From NCBI GenBank assembly GCA_016235815.1, contig JACRIM010000001.1, positions 1 through 54,059 of the forward strand: 54,059 nt of DNA, in the 5' to 3' direction. The stretch's first letter is position 1. Each line of letters starts with the position of its first letter. Positions 7,460 to 15,619 of the stretch are shown here, piece by piece. A model generated the notes under the pieces. The model saw only the letters and a list, made by a program, of their open reading frames with translations. It was not told where the DNA came from and did no database searches. Made by a program: the position numbers and the translations under genes. This DNA comes from Planctomycetota bacterium (GTDB taxonomy: Bacteria; Planctomycetota; Phycisphaerae; UBA1845; UTPLA1).

Positions 7460-8587
7460 TCACTCGATCCATCCGCCGCCCAGCACTTCATCCTCATTGT
7501 AAATAACCAAGGCTTGTCCCGGCGTGACGGCCCACTGCGGATCGTCGAAGACGGCTTCGACGGTGTCGTCGCCATCGGCGTGAACGAGCGCCGGGGCTGC
7601 GTCGTGGTTGTAGCGGATTCTCACGAGGGCGCGGAACGCCCCGGCCGGCGGTGGCGAGAGCCATTGCATGGACGTCGCGCGAACGGTATCCGCCAAGACG
7701 GACTCTTGAGGTCCGACGGTGACGGTGCCGGTTTCGGCGTCGAGATCGGTTACGTAAACGGGGCTGCCGACGGCGATGTTGAGGCCGCGGCGCTGACCCA
7801 CGGTGAAGTTGGGAATGCCGCCATGCGTTCCGAGCACGCGGCCATCTTCGTGTCGTATTTCGCCGGGGATGAACGCGTCGGGGCGGCGATTTTGCACGAC
7901 GCGGGCGTATTGCCGATCGGGGACGAAGCAGATGTCCTGCGAGTCGGGCTTGTCGTGCACGGCGATGCCGAAACGGCGGGCATGGGCGCGAACCTCGGGC
8001 TTGGTCATGCCGCCGAGAGGGAAGAGCGTGCGGCGCAGCACCTCGGGCGCGATGCCAAAGAGGACATACGATTGATCTTTGTCGGCGTCGACGGCTCGTC
8101 GTAGCCGCGGACGATCATTGACGATGTCAACGCGGGCGTAGTGGCCGGTGGCGATGAGGTCGGCGTTTATGGCGTCGGCGTAAGCAATCAGTTTGCCGAA
8201 CTTGAGCCACTGGTTGCATCGCACGCAGGGGTTCGGCGTTCGGGCGACGGCATATTCGTCGGCGAAATAGTCGATGAGCCTGGCGAAGTCTTCCTGGAAG
8301 TTCAGCGCGTAAAACGGAATGCCCAGCTTTCCGGCGACGACGCGGGCATCGGTTGCATCGAGGGCCGAACAGCACCCACGATGGCGGTCGGGTTGATCGG
8401 CCGCAGGTACGAGGGGAAGCGAGAGTGTGGACGCATCGCATGTTGCCGCGACCGGCTCAGCCCCGAGTCGCATGAAGACGCCGACCACGTCGTAGCCCTG
8501 CTCGCGCAGCAGACAGGCGGCAACGCTGCTGTCGACGCCGCCGCTCATGGCGACGAGGACGCGGGTGTTTCGGGGGGACGTATTCAC
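7460..8587 (-). CDS. mnmA: tRNA-specific 2-thiouridylase MnmA
   Basis: This 375-aa enzyme adds sulfur to U34 of tRNA Lys, Glu and Gln, using ATP and a sulfur-relay partner. The PP-loop SGGVDS is at 15-20. Catalytic Cys121 lies in NPCVRCNQWLKFG and the second catalytic Cys220 in SQDICFVPD. The C-terminal LGGGWIE is typical. Relative to common MnmA there is an extra Ala/Pro-rich loop of roughly 25 residues at about 43-70. The start is GTG; the ATG two bases upstream is out of frame and hits a stop at once. pyrD lies directly upstream on the same strand (35 bp gap). Confidence 0.97.
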   Translation of the reverse strand: MNTSPRNTRVLVAMSGGVDSSVAACLLREQGYDVVGVFMRLGAEPVAATCDASTLSLPLVPAADQPDRHRGCCSALDATDARVVAGKLGIPFYALNFQEDFARLIDYFADEYAVARTPNPCVRCNQWLKFGKLIAYADAINADLIATGHYARVDIVNDRPRLRRAVDADKDQSYVLFGIAPEVLRRTLFPLGGMTKPEVRAHARRFGIAVHDKPDSQDICFVPDRQYARVVQNRRPDAFIPGEIRHEDGRVLGTHGGIPNFTVGQRRGLNIAVGSPVYVTDLDAETGTVTVGPQESVLADTVRATSMQWLSPPPAGAFRALVRIRYNHDAAPALVHADGDDTVEAVFDDPQWAVTPGQALVIYNEDEVLGGGWIE

Positions 8588-8622
8588 ATGGATATTCTAG
8601 CGTTTTTCGGTCGGGCGTTGCG

Positions 8623-9603
8623 CTATCCTTCGACGCCCGTCTCGGACGGTGGAGTGGGGGATTCCTTGGCGCTGACCATACGGCCGACCAGGTCTGAGAC
8701 CCTGACGACGTTCTTTCGCTTCAGGTACTCGGCGATTCCATCGGCGATTTTCAGTGGCGTGGTCGGGTCCACGTAGAGCGCCGTGCCGACGGAGACCGCG
8801 GTCGCACCGGCGAGGATGAATTCGACTGCATCCTGCCAGTTGCGAATGCCGCCGATGCCGACGATGGGGACGCCGGCGTTGCGGGCAACGTCTCGCCAGA
8901 CTTTGCGAACGAGGTGAATCGCCATCGGTTTAATGGCGGGGCCGGAGAGACCGCCGGATTCGTTGGCGATCTTCGGCTTCCACGTTTCGATGTCGATGGC
9001 CATGCCGAGAAAGGTGTTGACGAGCGAGAGGGCGTCGGCGCCGGCGTCGACGGCCGCGCGGGCCGTGGCGGAGATGTCCGTGACGTTTGGCGAGAGCTTC
9101 ACAATGAGCACGCCCCGGGTGACGACCCTTCGCACTTGCGCGACGAGTTCTCGCAGAAGTGCCGGGTCGGTGCCGAACATAAGCCCGTCGGCGACGTTGG
9201 GGCAGGAGACATTCAGCTCGATTCCGGCCAGCCCGTCGGCGGCGTCGAGGCGGCCGGCAACCTGGACATACTCATCAATGGAGTGGCCGGCGACATTGGC
9301 GAAGACGGGGCAACCCATCGTGCGAATGTATGGGAGCTTTGAATTGAGGAATTCGTCAATGCCGACGTTGGCGAGGCCGATGGCGTTGATCATTCCGCCG
9401 TGAGTTTCGACGATGCGGGCCGGTGGATTGCCGTCGCGCGGGTGCAGGGTGATGCTCTTGGTCGTGAAGGCGCCGAGCTTCGACAGATCGGCAATCGGGG
9501 CGTATTCCTCGCCGTAGCCGCAGGTGCCGGAAGCGGTCATCACGGGGTTGCGCAGGGTTACCCGACCAATGCGCACGGATAGATCCGGAACTCCGGCAAT
9601 CAC
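8623..9603 (-). CDS. pyrD: Dihydroorotate dehydrogenase, class 1B-like catalytic subunit
   Basis: This 326-aa FMN flavoprotein oxidises dihydroorotate to orotate in pyrimidine synthesis. The sequence shows the N-terminal barrel start (RIGRVTLRNPVMTASGT), FANVAGHSIDEY, and the catalytic Cys134 in ELNVSCPN, which marks class 1 enzymes. It also has the phosphate-binding VPIVGIGGIRNWQDAVEFI. I chose the GTG at 9603 because GGAG lies 8 nt upstream and homology starts there; the longer open frame would run into the divergent promoter region. pyrK is not adjacent. mnmA follows. Confidence 0.95.
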   Translation of the reverse strand: MIAGVPDLSVRIGRVTLRNPVMTASGTCGYGEEYAPIADLSKLGAFTTKSITLHPRDGNPPARIVETHGGMINAIGLANVGIDEFLNSKLPYIRTMGCPVFANVAGHSIDEYVQVAGRLDAADGLAGIELNVSCPNVADGLMFGTDPALLRELVAQVRRVVTRGVLIVKLSPNVTDISATARAAVDAGADALSLVNTFLGMAIDIETWKPKIANESGGLSGPAIKPMAIHLVRKVWRDVARNAGVPIVGIGGIRNWQDAVEFILAGATAVSVGTALYVDPTTPLKIADGIAEYLKRKNVVRVSDLVGRMVSAKESPTPPSETGVEG

Positions 9604-9704
9604 GAAAATTCTCCGGGTTGTGAAATCCAAGGCTGGCCGGTGCCATCCTGCATGGTTACTATAATGGGCGAAGGGACTCCGCACGTCCACGAAAGGAATT
9701 GCCG

Positions 9705-10508
9705 TTGTCTCAATCCACGATTGAAGCTCACTATCGTCCAAATTGGAACTTGTCGCAGGCGCTGGGATTCACCGGCTACAACTGCGGATTCACTGAAAAG
9801 CCCGGCAGCGCGACGTTTGCGGAGAATCAAAAGGCACTCGTCTGGCGATTGCTCGGCGACGTGGCCATCGGACATGAGCATACCGTGCTCGACATCGGCT
9901 GCGGAATCGGCGGGCCGACGGGCTGGCTGTTCGAACGATTCGAGCCGAAGCGGATCATTGGATTAGAGTATTGCCGATCCAGCGTCGTGGCCGCGGAGAA
10001 ACGATGGGCGGGTATGAATGAGCGGCCGTGGTTCCTGCAGGGCGACGCGCATTCCCTTCCCGCGGAAGACGGCACGGTCGATGTGATCTTCAACCTCGAG
10101 TCGGCGCTGCACTATTTGAACAAGCCGGTATTCCTTTCCGAGTGCCGCCGAGTGTTGCGAAAGGGCGGACGGCTTTGCATCGGGGACATCACGGCTTCGA
10201 ACAAGCTGCTCTTCTCGCCGCTGACGTTGCTCAACAGTCTGCCGAGCCAGTTCAACTCAAATATCCGCCTGTGGTCGGCGGATGACTATTTGATCGGTTT
10301 TGCCAAGGCGGGGCTTCGCTTGGTACGGCATGAAAACGTGGCGCGGCAGGTGGCCGACTCGCTGCACGACGGCATGTCGGAGATTCGCCAGCGAAGCTGG
10401 GCAGAGAACAAAGGGTTCCGGGCGCGGATCATGTATCTGGTGGTCCTTGAAAAGCTGTTCCGCGGCGGCCGGCTCGGGTACGACCTGTTTGAACTCGTGC
10501 GCGAGTAG
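9705..10508 (+). CDS. Class I SAM-dependent methyltransferase
   Basis: This 267-aa methyltransferase has the Rossmann motif I VLDIGCGIGGPTG, an acidic residue after strand 2 (IIGLEY), and motif IV-like DVIFNLESALHY. It also carries the RVLRKGGRLCIGDI loop. The overall pattern matches small-molecule methyltransferases near the sterol/tocopherol/sarcosine type. The substrate is unknown. I chose the TTG at 9705 because AAAGGA ends 7 nt upstream; a TTG at 9699 is too close to it. It is divergent from pyrD. Confidence 0.88.
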   Translation: MSQSTIEAHYRPNWNLSQALGFTGYNCGFTEKPGSATFAENQKALVWRLLGDVAIGHEHTVLDIGCGIGGPTGWLFERFEPKRIIGLEYCRSSVVAAEKRWAGMNERPWFLQGDAHSLPAEDGTVDVIFNLESALHYLNKPVFLSECRRVLRKGGRLCIGDITASNKLLFSPLTLLNSLPSQFNSNIRLWSADDYLIGFAKAGLRLVRHENVARQVADSLHDGMSEIRQRSWAENKGFRARIMYLVVLEKLFRGGRLGYDLFELVRE

Positions 10509-10651
10509 CAATTTCGGCGGCCAAACGACGGTAGCGGGGGTTCGTCCATTCATTTCACAAGCTCCTGTCCGGCTTTACTCCGCGACCTGAAAACGGGTAC
10601 CATTTTGCATTCCGCGCCGTTGCACTTGGCGCGATATGGAGACCCATCATC

Positions 10652-12682
10652 ATGCCCTCCTATTCCATTGCGGACATTCGTAATATCGCCCTCGTTGGTC
10701 ACGGCGGCGCGGGAAAGACGTCGCTTTGTGAAGCCTTTCTTCACAGCACCGGCGTGACCAGCCGACTCGGCAGCATCAACGACAAGACCAGCCACCTTGA
10801 TACCGATGAGGAGGCGAAGGAGCGCCTTTGCTCGGTCGATTCCCACGTGATGTACATCAATGCCGAGGGAAAGACGCTGAATATCATCGACACGCCCGGC
10901 ACGCCCGACTTCATCGGCCCGGCCATTGCGTCGCTCATGGCGGTGGAGACCGCGGTCATTGTGATCAACGCTGCGGCCGGCGTGCAGGTCAATACTCGTC
11001 GCCTCAACGGCATTGCCCAGAGTCAGGGGCTGGCCCGCCTGGTGGTGGTGAATCGCATCGATGCCGAAGGCGTGGCGTTTGATGATTTGCTCAAGGTATT
11101 GCGGGAGTCGATCGGCAACGAGGTCGTGCCGGTGAATCTGCCGGCGGGCAAGGGTAAATCGGTGGTGAACTGCATCACCAACGCAGGTGGCGAGACCGAT
11201 TTCTACAGCGTTGCCGAGGCGCACAAAGACATCGTTGAGCGTGTGGCCGAAGTGGATGACGCGCTGTTGAACAAGTATTTCGAACAAGGGGAACTGTCGG
11301 CCGATGAAGTGCAGACGAATCTCCCGAAGGCCATCGCGGCGGGCAACATCATTCCGCTGCTTTTCACGAATGCGCGCGGCAACGTCGGCATCAAGGAGTT
11401 CCTCAGCTTCGCGGCGAAAGAGTGCCCGTCGCCGACCGAGGGAAAACAACGCGTTCTGAAATACGGCGACAAAGAAACGCCGCTCACGCTTGACGGGCCG
11501 TTTGTCGGACAGGTGTTCAAAGTCGCCAACGACCCCAAGAGCGGCATTCGCTACTGCTTTATTCGCACGTTTTCGGGCAGCCTGAAGCCCGACGGAAACC
11601 TTGTGCACCCCGGCGAGAAAAAGGGGGCGCGGCCGGGCCATTTGCTCCGGTTCCAGGGCCACGATCACAAAGACGTGGACCTTGCGATTGCCGGTGATAT
11701 TTTCGCGGTGTCCAAGACCGAGTTTCACATTGGCGAGACGTTGTTCGACGGACACGGCGAGGGCGAAATTCCGAAGATCAAGTTTCCGACGCCGATGTAC
11801 TCGCTTGCGGTCGAACCCAAGGCACGCGGCGATGAAGCCAAGATCGGCGACGCGGTTCGGCGGTTCTCTGACGTGGACCCGTGCTTCAAGGCTCACCATG
11901 ACGCCCAAACGCACGAACTCGTCGTCAGCGGCGTCGGCGACCTGCATCTTCGCGTGATCCTGTCGAAGATGCACCGGCTGTTTAAGATCGACGTCAACAC
12001 CAAGCCGCCGAAGATACCCTATCGTGAGACGATTTCGGTCGCGGCGGATGGTCATCACCGCCACAAGAAGCAGACCGGCGGGGCGGGGCAATTCGGCGAA
12101 GTGTATCTTCGAGTCGAACCGTTGCCGCGCGGGTCGGAACCACCGATGCAGTGGGCGTGGGATATTTTCGGAGGGTCGATTCCGGGCCAGTTCGAGTCGG
12201 CGATCAAGAAGGGCGTCGTGGAGTTGCTTGGTCAGGGCGCGCTCGCGGGATTCCCGCTGCAGGATATCAAGGTGAGCATCACGGACGGCAAACATCACCC
12301 GGTCGATTCGAAGGAAGTCGCCTTTAAGACGGCGGGCAAGCTCGCCTTTCGGGATGCGGTGCTTAAGGCGAAGCCGGTGCTTCTGGAGCCGATCGTGAAC
12401 ATCGAAGTCACGGTGCCGTCGGATAATGTCGGCGACATCACCGGCGATCTCGCCCAGCGGCGCGGCCGACCCAGCGGTCAGGACATGCTTCCCGGCAATC
12501 TCGCGGTGATTAAGGCGCAGGTGCCGCTGGCCAAGGTGGCGGATTATCACTCCCGGTTGAGCAGCATCACCGGCGGCAAAGGCAGCTTTGCGATGGATCT
12601 GTCCCATTTCGAGGCGGTGCCCAGCAACGAGGCCGCCGCGATCATCGCTCAGTACAAGCCGAAGAAGGATGAGGACGAGTAA
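10652..12682 (+). CDS. EF-G-like translational GTPase (FusA2 type)
   Basis: This 676-aa five-domain protein has EF-G architecture but an atypical G domain. The P-loop is GHGGAGKTS (16-24), G3 is DTPGTPDF (80-87) with Thr in place of the catalytic His, and G4 is NRID (134-137) instead of NKxD. Domain IV has RHKKQTGGAGQFGEVYL. These traits fit the EF-G-like FusA2 group (DTPGYADF), not the main translocase, which is at 29776. Its role is probably ribosome-linked but not established. ATG start; a weak promoter-like TTTACT/TACCAT lies near 10573-10602. Confidence 0.9.
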   Translation: MPSYSIADIRNIALVGHGGAGKTSLCEAFLHSTGVTSRLGSINDKTSHLDTDEEAKERLCSVDSHVMYINAEGKTLNIIDTPGTPDFIGPAIASLMAVETAVIVINAAAGVQVNTRRLNGIAQSQGLARLVVVNRIDAEGVAFDDLLKVLRESIGNEVVPVNLPAGKGKSVVNCITNAGGETDFYSVAEAHKDIVERVAEVDDALLNKYFEQGELSADEVQTNLPKAIAAGNIIPLLFTNARGNVGIKEFLSFAAKECPSPTEGKQRVLKYGDKETPLTLDGPFVGQVFKVANDPKSGIRYCFIRTFSGSLKPDGNLVHPGEKKGARPGHLLRFQGHDHKDVDLAIAGDIFAVSKTEFHIGETLFDGHGEGEIPKIKFPTPMYSLAVEPKARGDEAKIGDAVRRFSDVDPCFKAHHDAQTHELVVSGVGDLHLRVILSKMHRLFKIDVNTKPPKIPYRETISVAADGHHRHKKQTGGAGQFGEVYLRVEPLPRGSEPPMQWAWDIFGGSIPGQFESAIKKGVVELLGQGALAGFPLQDIKVSITDGKHHPVDSKEVAFKTAGKLAFRDAVLKAKPVLLEPIVNIEVTVPSDNVGDITGDLAQRRGRPSGQDMLPGNLAVIKAQVPLAKVADYHSRLSSITGGKGSFAMDLSHFEAVPSNEAAAIIAQYKPKKDEDE

Positions 12683-12706
12683 CCGACTCGGCCGCTCCTC
12701 AACGGG

Positions 12707-13192
12707 CTAACCCAGTCGTTCCCCAAACTCGGCGGCGATCCGCATGAGCAACGCCTGATCGTCGGTACTGAATTCGTGTGCCGTCGGCATGGCGATGCCG
12801 AGCACACCCTTCACGACTCCCTTAACCAGCATCGGGACGGCGATGGCACCTTCCATCCCGGTCGCTCTTGCCCCCGGTCGCGCCTGGCCCGATTGATCGG
12901 TTTGGAGGTTGCAGACCGTGACCGGCTCGCGACGCTCTGCGGCCAGACCGGCCATGCCCTTGCCAATGGGAATGCGCTCGATGGCGGGGAGGATTGCGTC
13001 GGGGATTCCACGGCGCTCAAGCAAAAGCAGAAGCCCTGTGGCCGGATCAAGGCGATGAATCGAGCCGACGGGACAGGCAAAGTGCTGCATGACCCGGTCG
13101 AGCGCGGCGGCAGGCGACGCGCTGGTGAGCAGGGCGCGAAGTTCGGCCATGAGTCTGGCGTGCAGGGGATTGTCGATTCCAGTTCCACTCAT
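12707..13192 (-). CDS. GAF domain protein
   Basis: This 161-aa protein is essentially one GAF domain (about 22-160): ALDRVMQHFACPVGSIHRLD, IPIGKGMAGLAAERREPVTVCNLQTD and VPMLVKGVVKGVLGIAMP. GAF domains bind small molecules such as cyclic nucleotides, haem or free methionine sulfoxide. There is no output domain, so it may act as a stand-alone sensor. The free Met-R-sulfoxide reductase Cys pattern is not evident. It converges on the FusA2-like gene with a 24-bp gap. Confidence 0.85.
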   Translation of the reverse strand: MSGTGIDNPLHARLMAELRALLTSASPAAALDRVMQHFACPVGSIHRLDPATGLLLLLERRGIPDAILPAIERIPIGKGMAGLAAERREPVTVCNLQTDQSGQARPGARATGMEGAIAVPMLVKGVVKGVLGIAMPTAHEFSTDDQALLMRIAAEFGERLG

Positions 13193-13230
13193 CGGCGAGG
13201 CCTTTCCCAGTGATCGGAAACCAAAAGAAA

Positions 13231-13255
13231 AAGCCGGGTCACCTGGACCCGGCTT
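13231..13255 (-). terminator. Rho-independent terminator after dockerin gene B
   Basis: A perfect 10-bp stem (AAGCCGGGTC / GACCCGGCTT) with a 5-nt loop. On the minus strand it is followed by a T-rich stretch (plus-strand AAAAGAAAA just left of it). It ends the transcript of the secreted cassette at 13290-17743. A near-copy lies at 17828-17858. Confidence 0.8.
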
Positions 13256-13289
13256 CTCCCATCCACCCTCCTAAAATCGAGTCAATCGC

Positions 13290-15317
13290 CTAGCAACCGC
13301 CGCCGTTGAGGAGGCAGTTGGCGAAGTTGTCGGTGTCATCGAGATCAACGCCGAAGTCGGCAATCGCTTCAAGGTCGCCGGCACACTTCTCGCGGGGCGT
13401 TGCGGCACCATTGACGATGATCTCTGAGAAGCGGGAAATGTCGGCGGCGTCGATCAGGCCGTCGTTGTTCATGTCGCCGCGAAGGCATGTGACGTTATTA
13501 TCCGGTATGACGGTGCTGGCATCGACCGAGTTGACCACGGTCCATTGGCCGATTGCGGCTTTGCCACTGCCGGGCGGCAGATCTGAATCGAACCGGAAGT
13601 TATAAGTCGAACCCCATCGGAGTGCATTCGAATTACAGGGCGCGTTTGCCCCCGAGCCGGTCAGGGCCACCATATCCCAGCGCACGTTGCCGCCAGAAAC
13701 GATACCCGGCCAATCCGTTCCATCAAAGGTGATGGGGACGCTGGTTGTGCTGCCGCAGCCATCGGGGTCGTGGTAGAACACATCGTGGAATTCGATGTTG
13801 GTTACATTTGCATAGGGCGAAACAGGGACGCTAAAGCTTTGCACCGCGCGTTCCGAGTTCATGTTGTAAAGCGCGTATTCGTAGTGATAGATGCCGCCTC
13901 CAAGTGATGTCGCTTTTGCCATAAGTATCAGCCGACCCGTAGCAGGCGGGGCATCCTCGGGAACGTCGAGCAACGTTTCCGTTACTGACGGATCGAGTGC
14001 CTTCCATCTTTGTACGGCTGATTTCTGGCGAACGGTTGTTCCGTTGGATGCGGTCACTGAGCAATCCGTTGCATTACCGGTCACCGTTGCCGGGGCATAG
14101 GATGCATTGTTGTTCTGGTTGCCGGCCGTCGCATCATCCTTGGTGACATACTGGCCTTCGATGGTATATATGGCCCCCGCATTTACGGCTGGATTCAAGT
14201 CCGTCAACTTGATCTGAACTCGTCGAGAGATGTTTGTCTCACCACCCGGAATTGCGAGGTTTCGGAACAGATACGGATACGTGAAAACGCCGGTATGTGC
14301 ATTCACCTGAAACCGGGGTCCAAGGCCTCCGGACGTCGTGAGCTGCTGCCCATTGCGGCTGGCGGTATAAGGATCGGAGCACCCTTGTCCAAGAACGGAT
14401 CCACCCTGCCCATTGCAGGTGCAACACAGGTTCTGAGTAAGCGCTGTGAAGCCATGCTTCAACCATCCAAGGCCGATCTGCTCGAATCGACCAGAACCGT
14501 TTACAACATTGTAACGATAGAGCGATCCCCCGATGACAGGGTGGTTATTGTTGCTTGCAACCCATTGGACGTTTACGTTTCCAATGTTGCACGAGGACGT
14601 TGCAATGGAGATGGCGTCAATGGCACCGACCGCAGTGTAGTTTTGCACTGCGGAACCACTGGCTTCGAGCCCACCGACGATCACATCCGGGCCGGTATTG
14701 GGGCTTGCGCACACGCGCTGGCCATTGGGCTCATCATGCGCGGGATTCGGAACTTCAAAGACAAGGTTCATCGAAACCGTACCGATGGAAACTCCAGTCA
14801 GACGCTCCTGACCAAGCTGGGCCGCCAAGGCTGGGGAGATCAACAATGATCCGCCCTGAATCCCAAAACTCCCGGATGGAACATCAACGAACCGATCCCC
14901 TCCGGAGATAACGAGGCGCGGACTCTGGTCCAATGACTTGTCCTGCAATGATTGCAATGCCAGTTCCGATCCATCAATCAAGATCGACGTCATGTCGAAC
15001 CGCCCATTACGACTATTGATGGACAAGCCGCCCAAATGGAAGACTTGCAGCGTGCTGAAGCGCGCGCTTTTTAGATCGTCAAAAACGGCGGCATACGGGG
15101 AGTGAGGGGCCACTTCCACCAGCATAGGCTCTGTCGTCCGGCCAACGTCCGACGAAATCAGCAAGCCGGCCTTACTGAGTGCCGCCTGATCCAGCACAAT
15201 CAGGCTGCGACCTTCGCGGATGGACCACAGTTCGTTTTCCGCGTTCGCCACACCGGCAACTGCAAGAACTTGTGCAAACATGGCCACCGCCAGGATCACG
15301 TTTCGACTTTGTCGCAT
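13290..15317 (-). CDS. Secreted dockerin-type protein B (675 aa)
   Basis: Exported protein with a Sec signal peptide (1-26, ending VANA). Residues about 27-200 are a unique N-terminal part. About 200-600 forms a Cys-containing region shared with the 520-aa paralogue at 17890, with markers PDVIVGG, SCNIGNV, GRFEQIGLGWLKHGF, GCSDPYTASRNGQ and FDGTDWPG. The last 65 residues are a dockerin-type double repeat (RGDMNNDGLIDAADISRF ... DLDDTDNFANCLLNGGGC) that should bind calcium. AGGAG precedes the ATG. It follows the fused deiminase-like gene (15620-17743) and ends at the terminator at 13231. Function is unknown; probably surface-attached or extracellular. Dockerins pair with cohesins, but none is seen here. 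Confidence 0.85.
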   Translation of the reverse strand: MRQSRNVILAVAMFAQVLAVAGVANAENELWSIREGRSLIVLDQAALSKAGLLISSDVGRTTEPMLVEVAPHSPYAAVFDDLKSARFSTLQVFHLGGLSINSRNGRFDMTSILIDGSELALQSLQDKSLDQSPRLVISGGDRFVDVPSGSFGIQGGSLLISPALAAQLGQERLTGVSIGTVSMNLVFEVPNPAHDEPNGQRVCASPNTGPDVIVGGLEASGSAVQNYTAVGAIDAISIATSSCNIGNVNVQWVASNNNHPVIGGSLYRYNVVNGSGRFEQIGLGWLKHGFTALTQNLCCTCNGQGGSVLGQGCSDPYTASRNGQQLTTSGGLGPRFQVNAHTGVFTYPYLFRNLAIPGGETNISRRVQIKLTDLNPAVNAGAIYTIEGQYVTKDDATAGNQNNNASYAPATVTGNATDCSVTASNGTTVRQKSAVQRWKALDPSVTETLLDVPEDAPPATGRLILMAKATSLGGGIYHYEYALYNMNSERAVQSFSVPVSPYANVTNIEFHDVFYHDPDGCGSTTSVPITFDGTDWPGIVSGGNVRWDMVALTGSGANAPCNSNALRWGSTYNFRFDSDLPPGSGKAAIGQWTVVNSVDASTVIPDNNVTCLRGDMNNDGLIDAADISRFSEIIVNGAATPREKCAGDLEAIADFGVDLDDTDNFANCLLNGGGC

Positions 15318-15619
15318 TAGATCTACTCCTACAAATTAACTTCCATACGGGTCCGAACATATCAGTGCAGACTCGACCATTGACCAACTAGATTCTTGTG
15401 AAACTAGTAGACTGGAATCAGAGGATTATCAGACTTCAGAAACCCCCTCGCTGGATTTCGAGGTTCCCAGTAACCCCTAGCATATCACATCGCATGGACT
15501 TAGTTCAACTAATCCCAGGTCAGCCGAACAGATTTCCAGGCGCCATCGGCCTAATCCACAACGGCCGGATGGTGCATGTTGAGGGGAGAGCGATGAATGG
15601 GGGATCGATTTGGTGCTGT
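15318..15619. other. Leader region between deiminase B and dockerin B
   Basis: This 302-bp gap has no gene I can support. On the minus strand TTGGTC, a 17-bp spacer and TGATAT lie about 60-90 bp before the dockerin start, a weak candidate promoter, and AGGAG lies 8-9 bp before the ATG at 15317. The gap is more AT-rich than its surroundings. I see no terminator hairpin after the deiminase gene, so read-through into the dockerin gene is likely. Confidence 0.4.

Noticed and set aside
10550..12607. 685-codon open frame on the minus strand
   Set aside because: It lies wholly opposite the FusA2-like gene and has the His/Arg/Val-rich, motif-free composition of an antisense shadow in GC-rich DNA.
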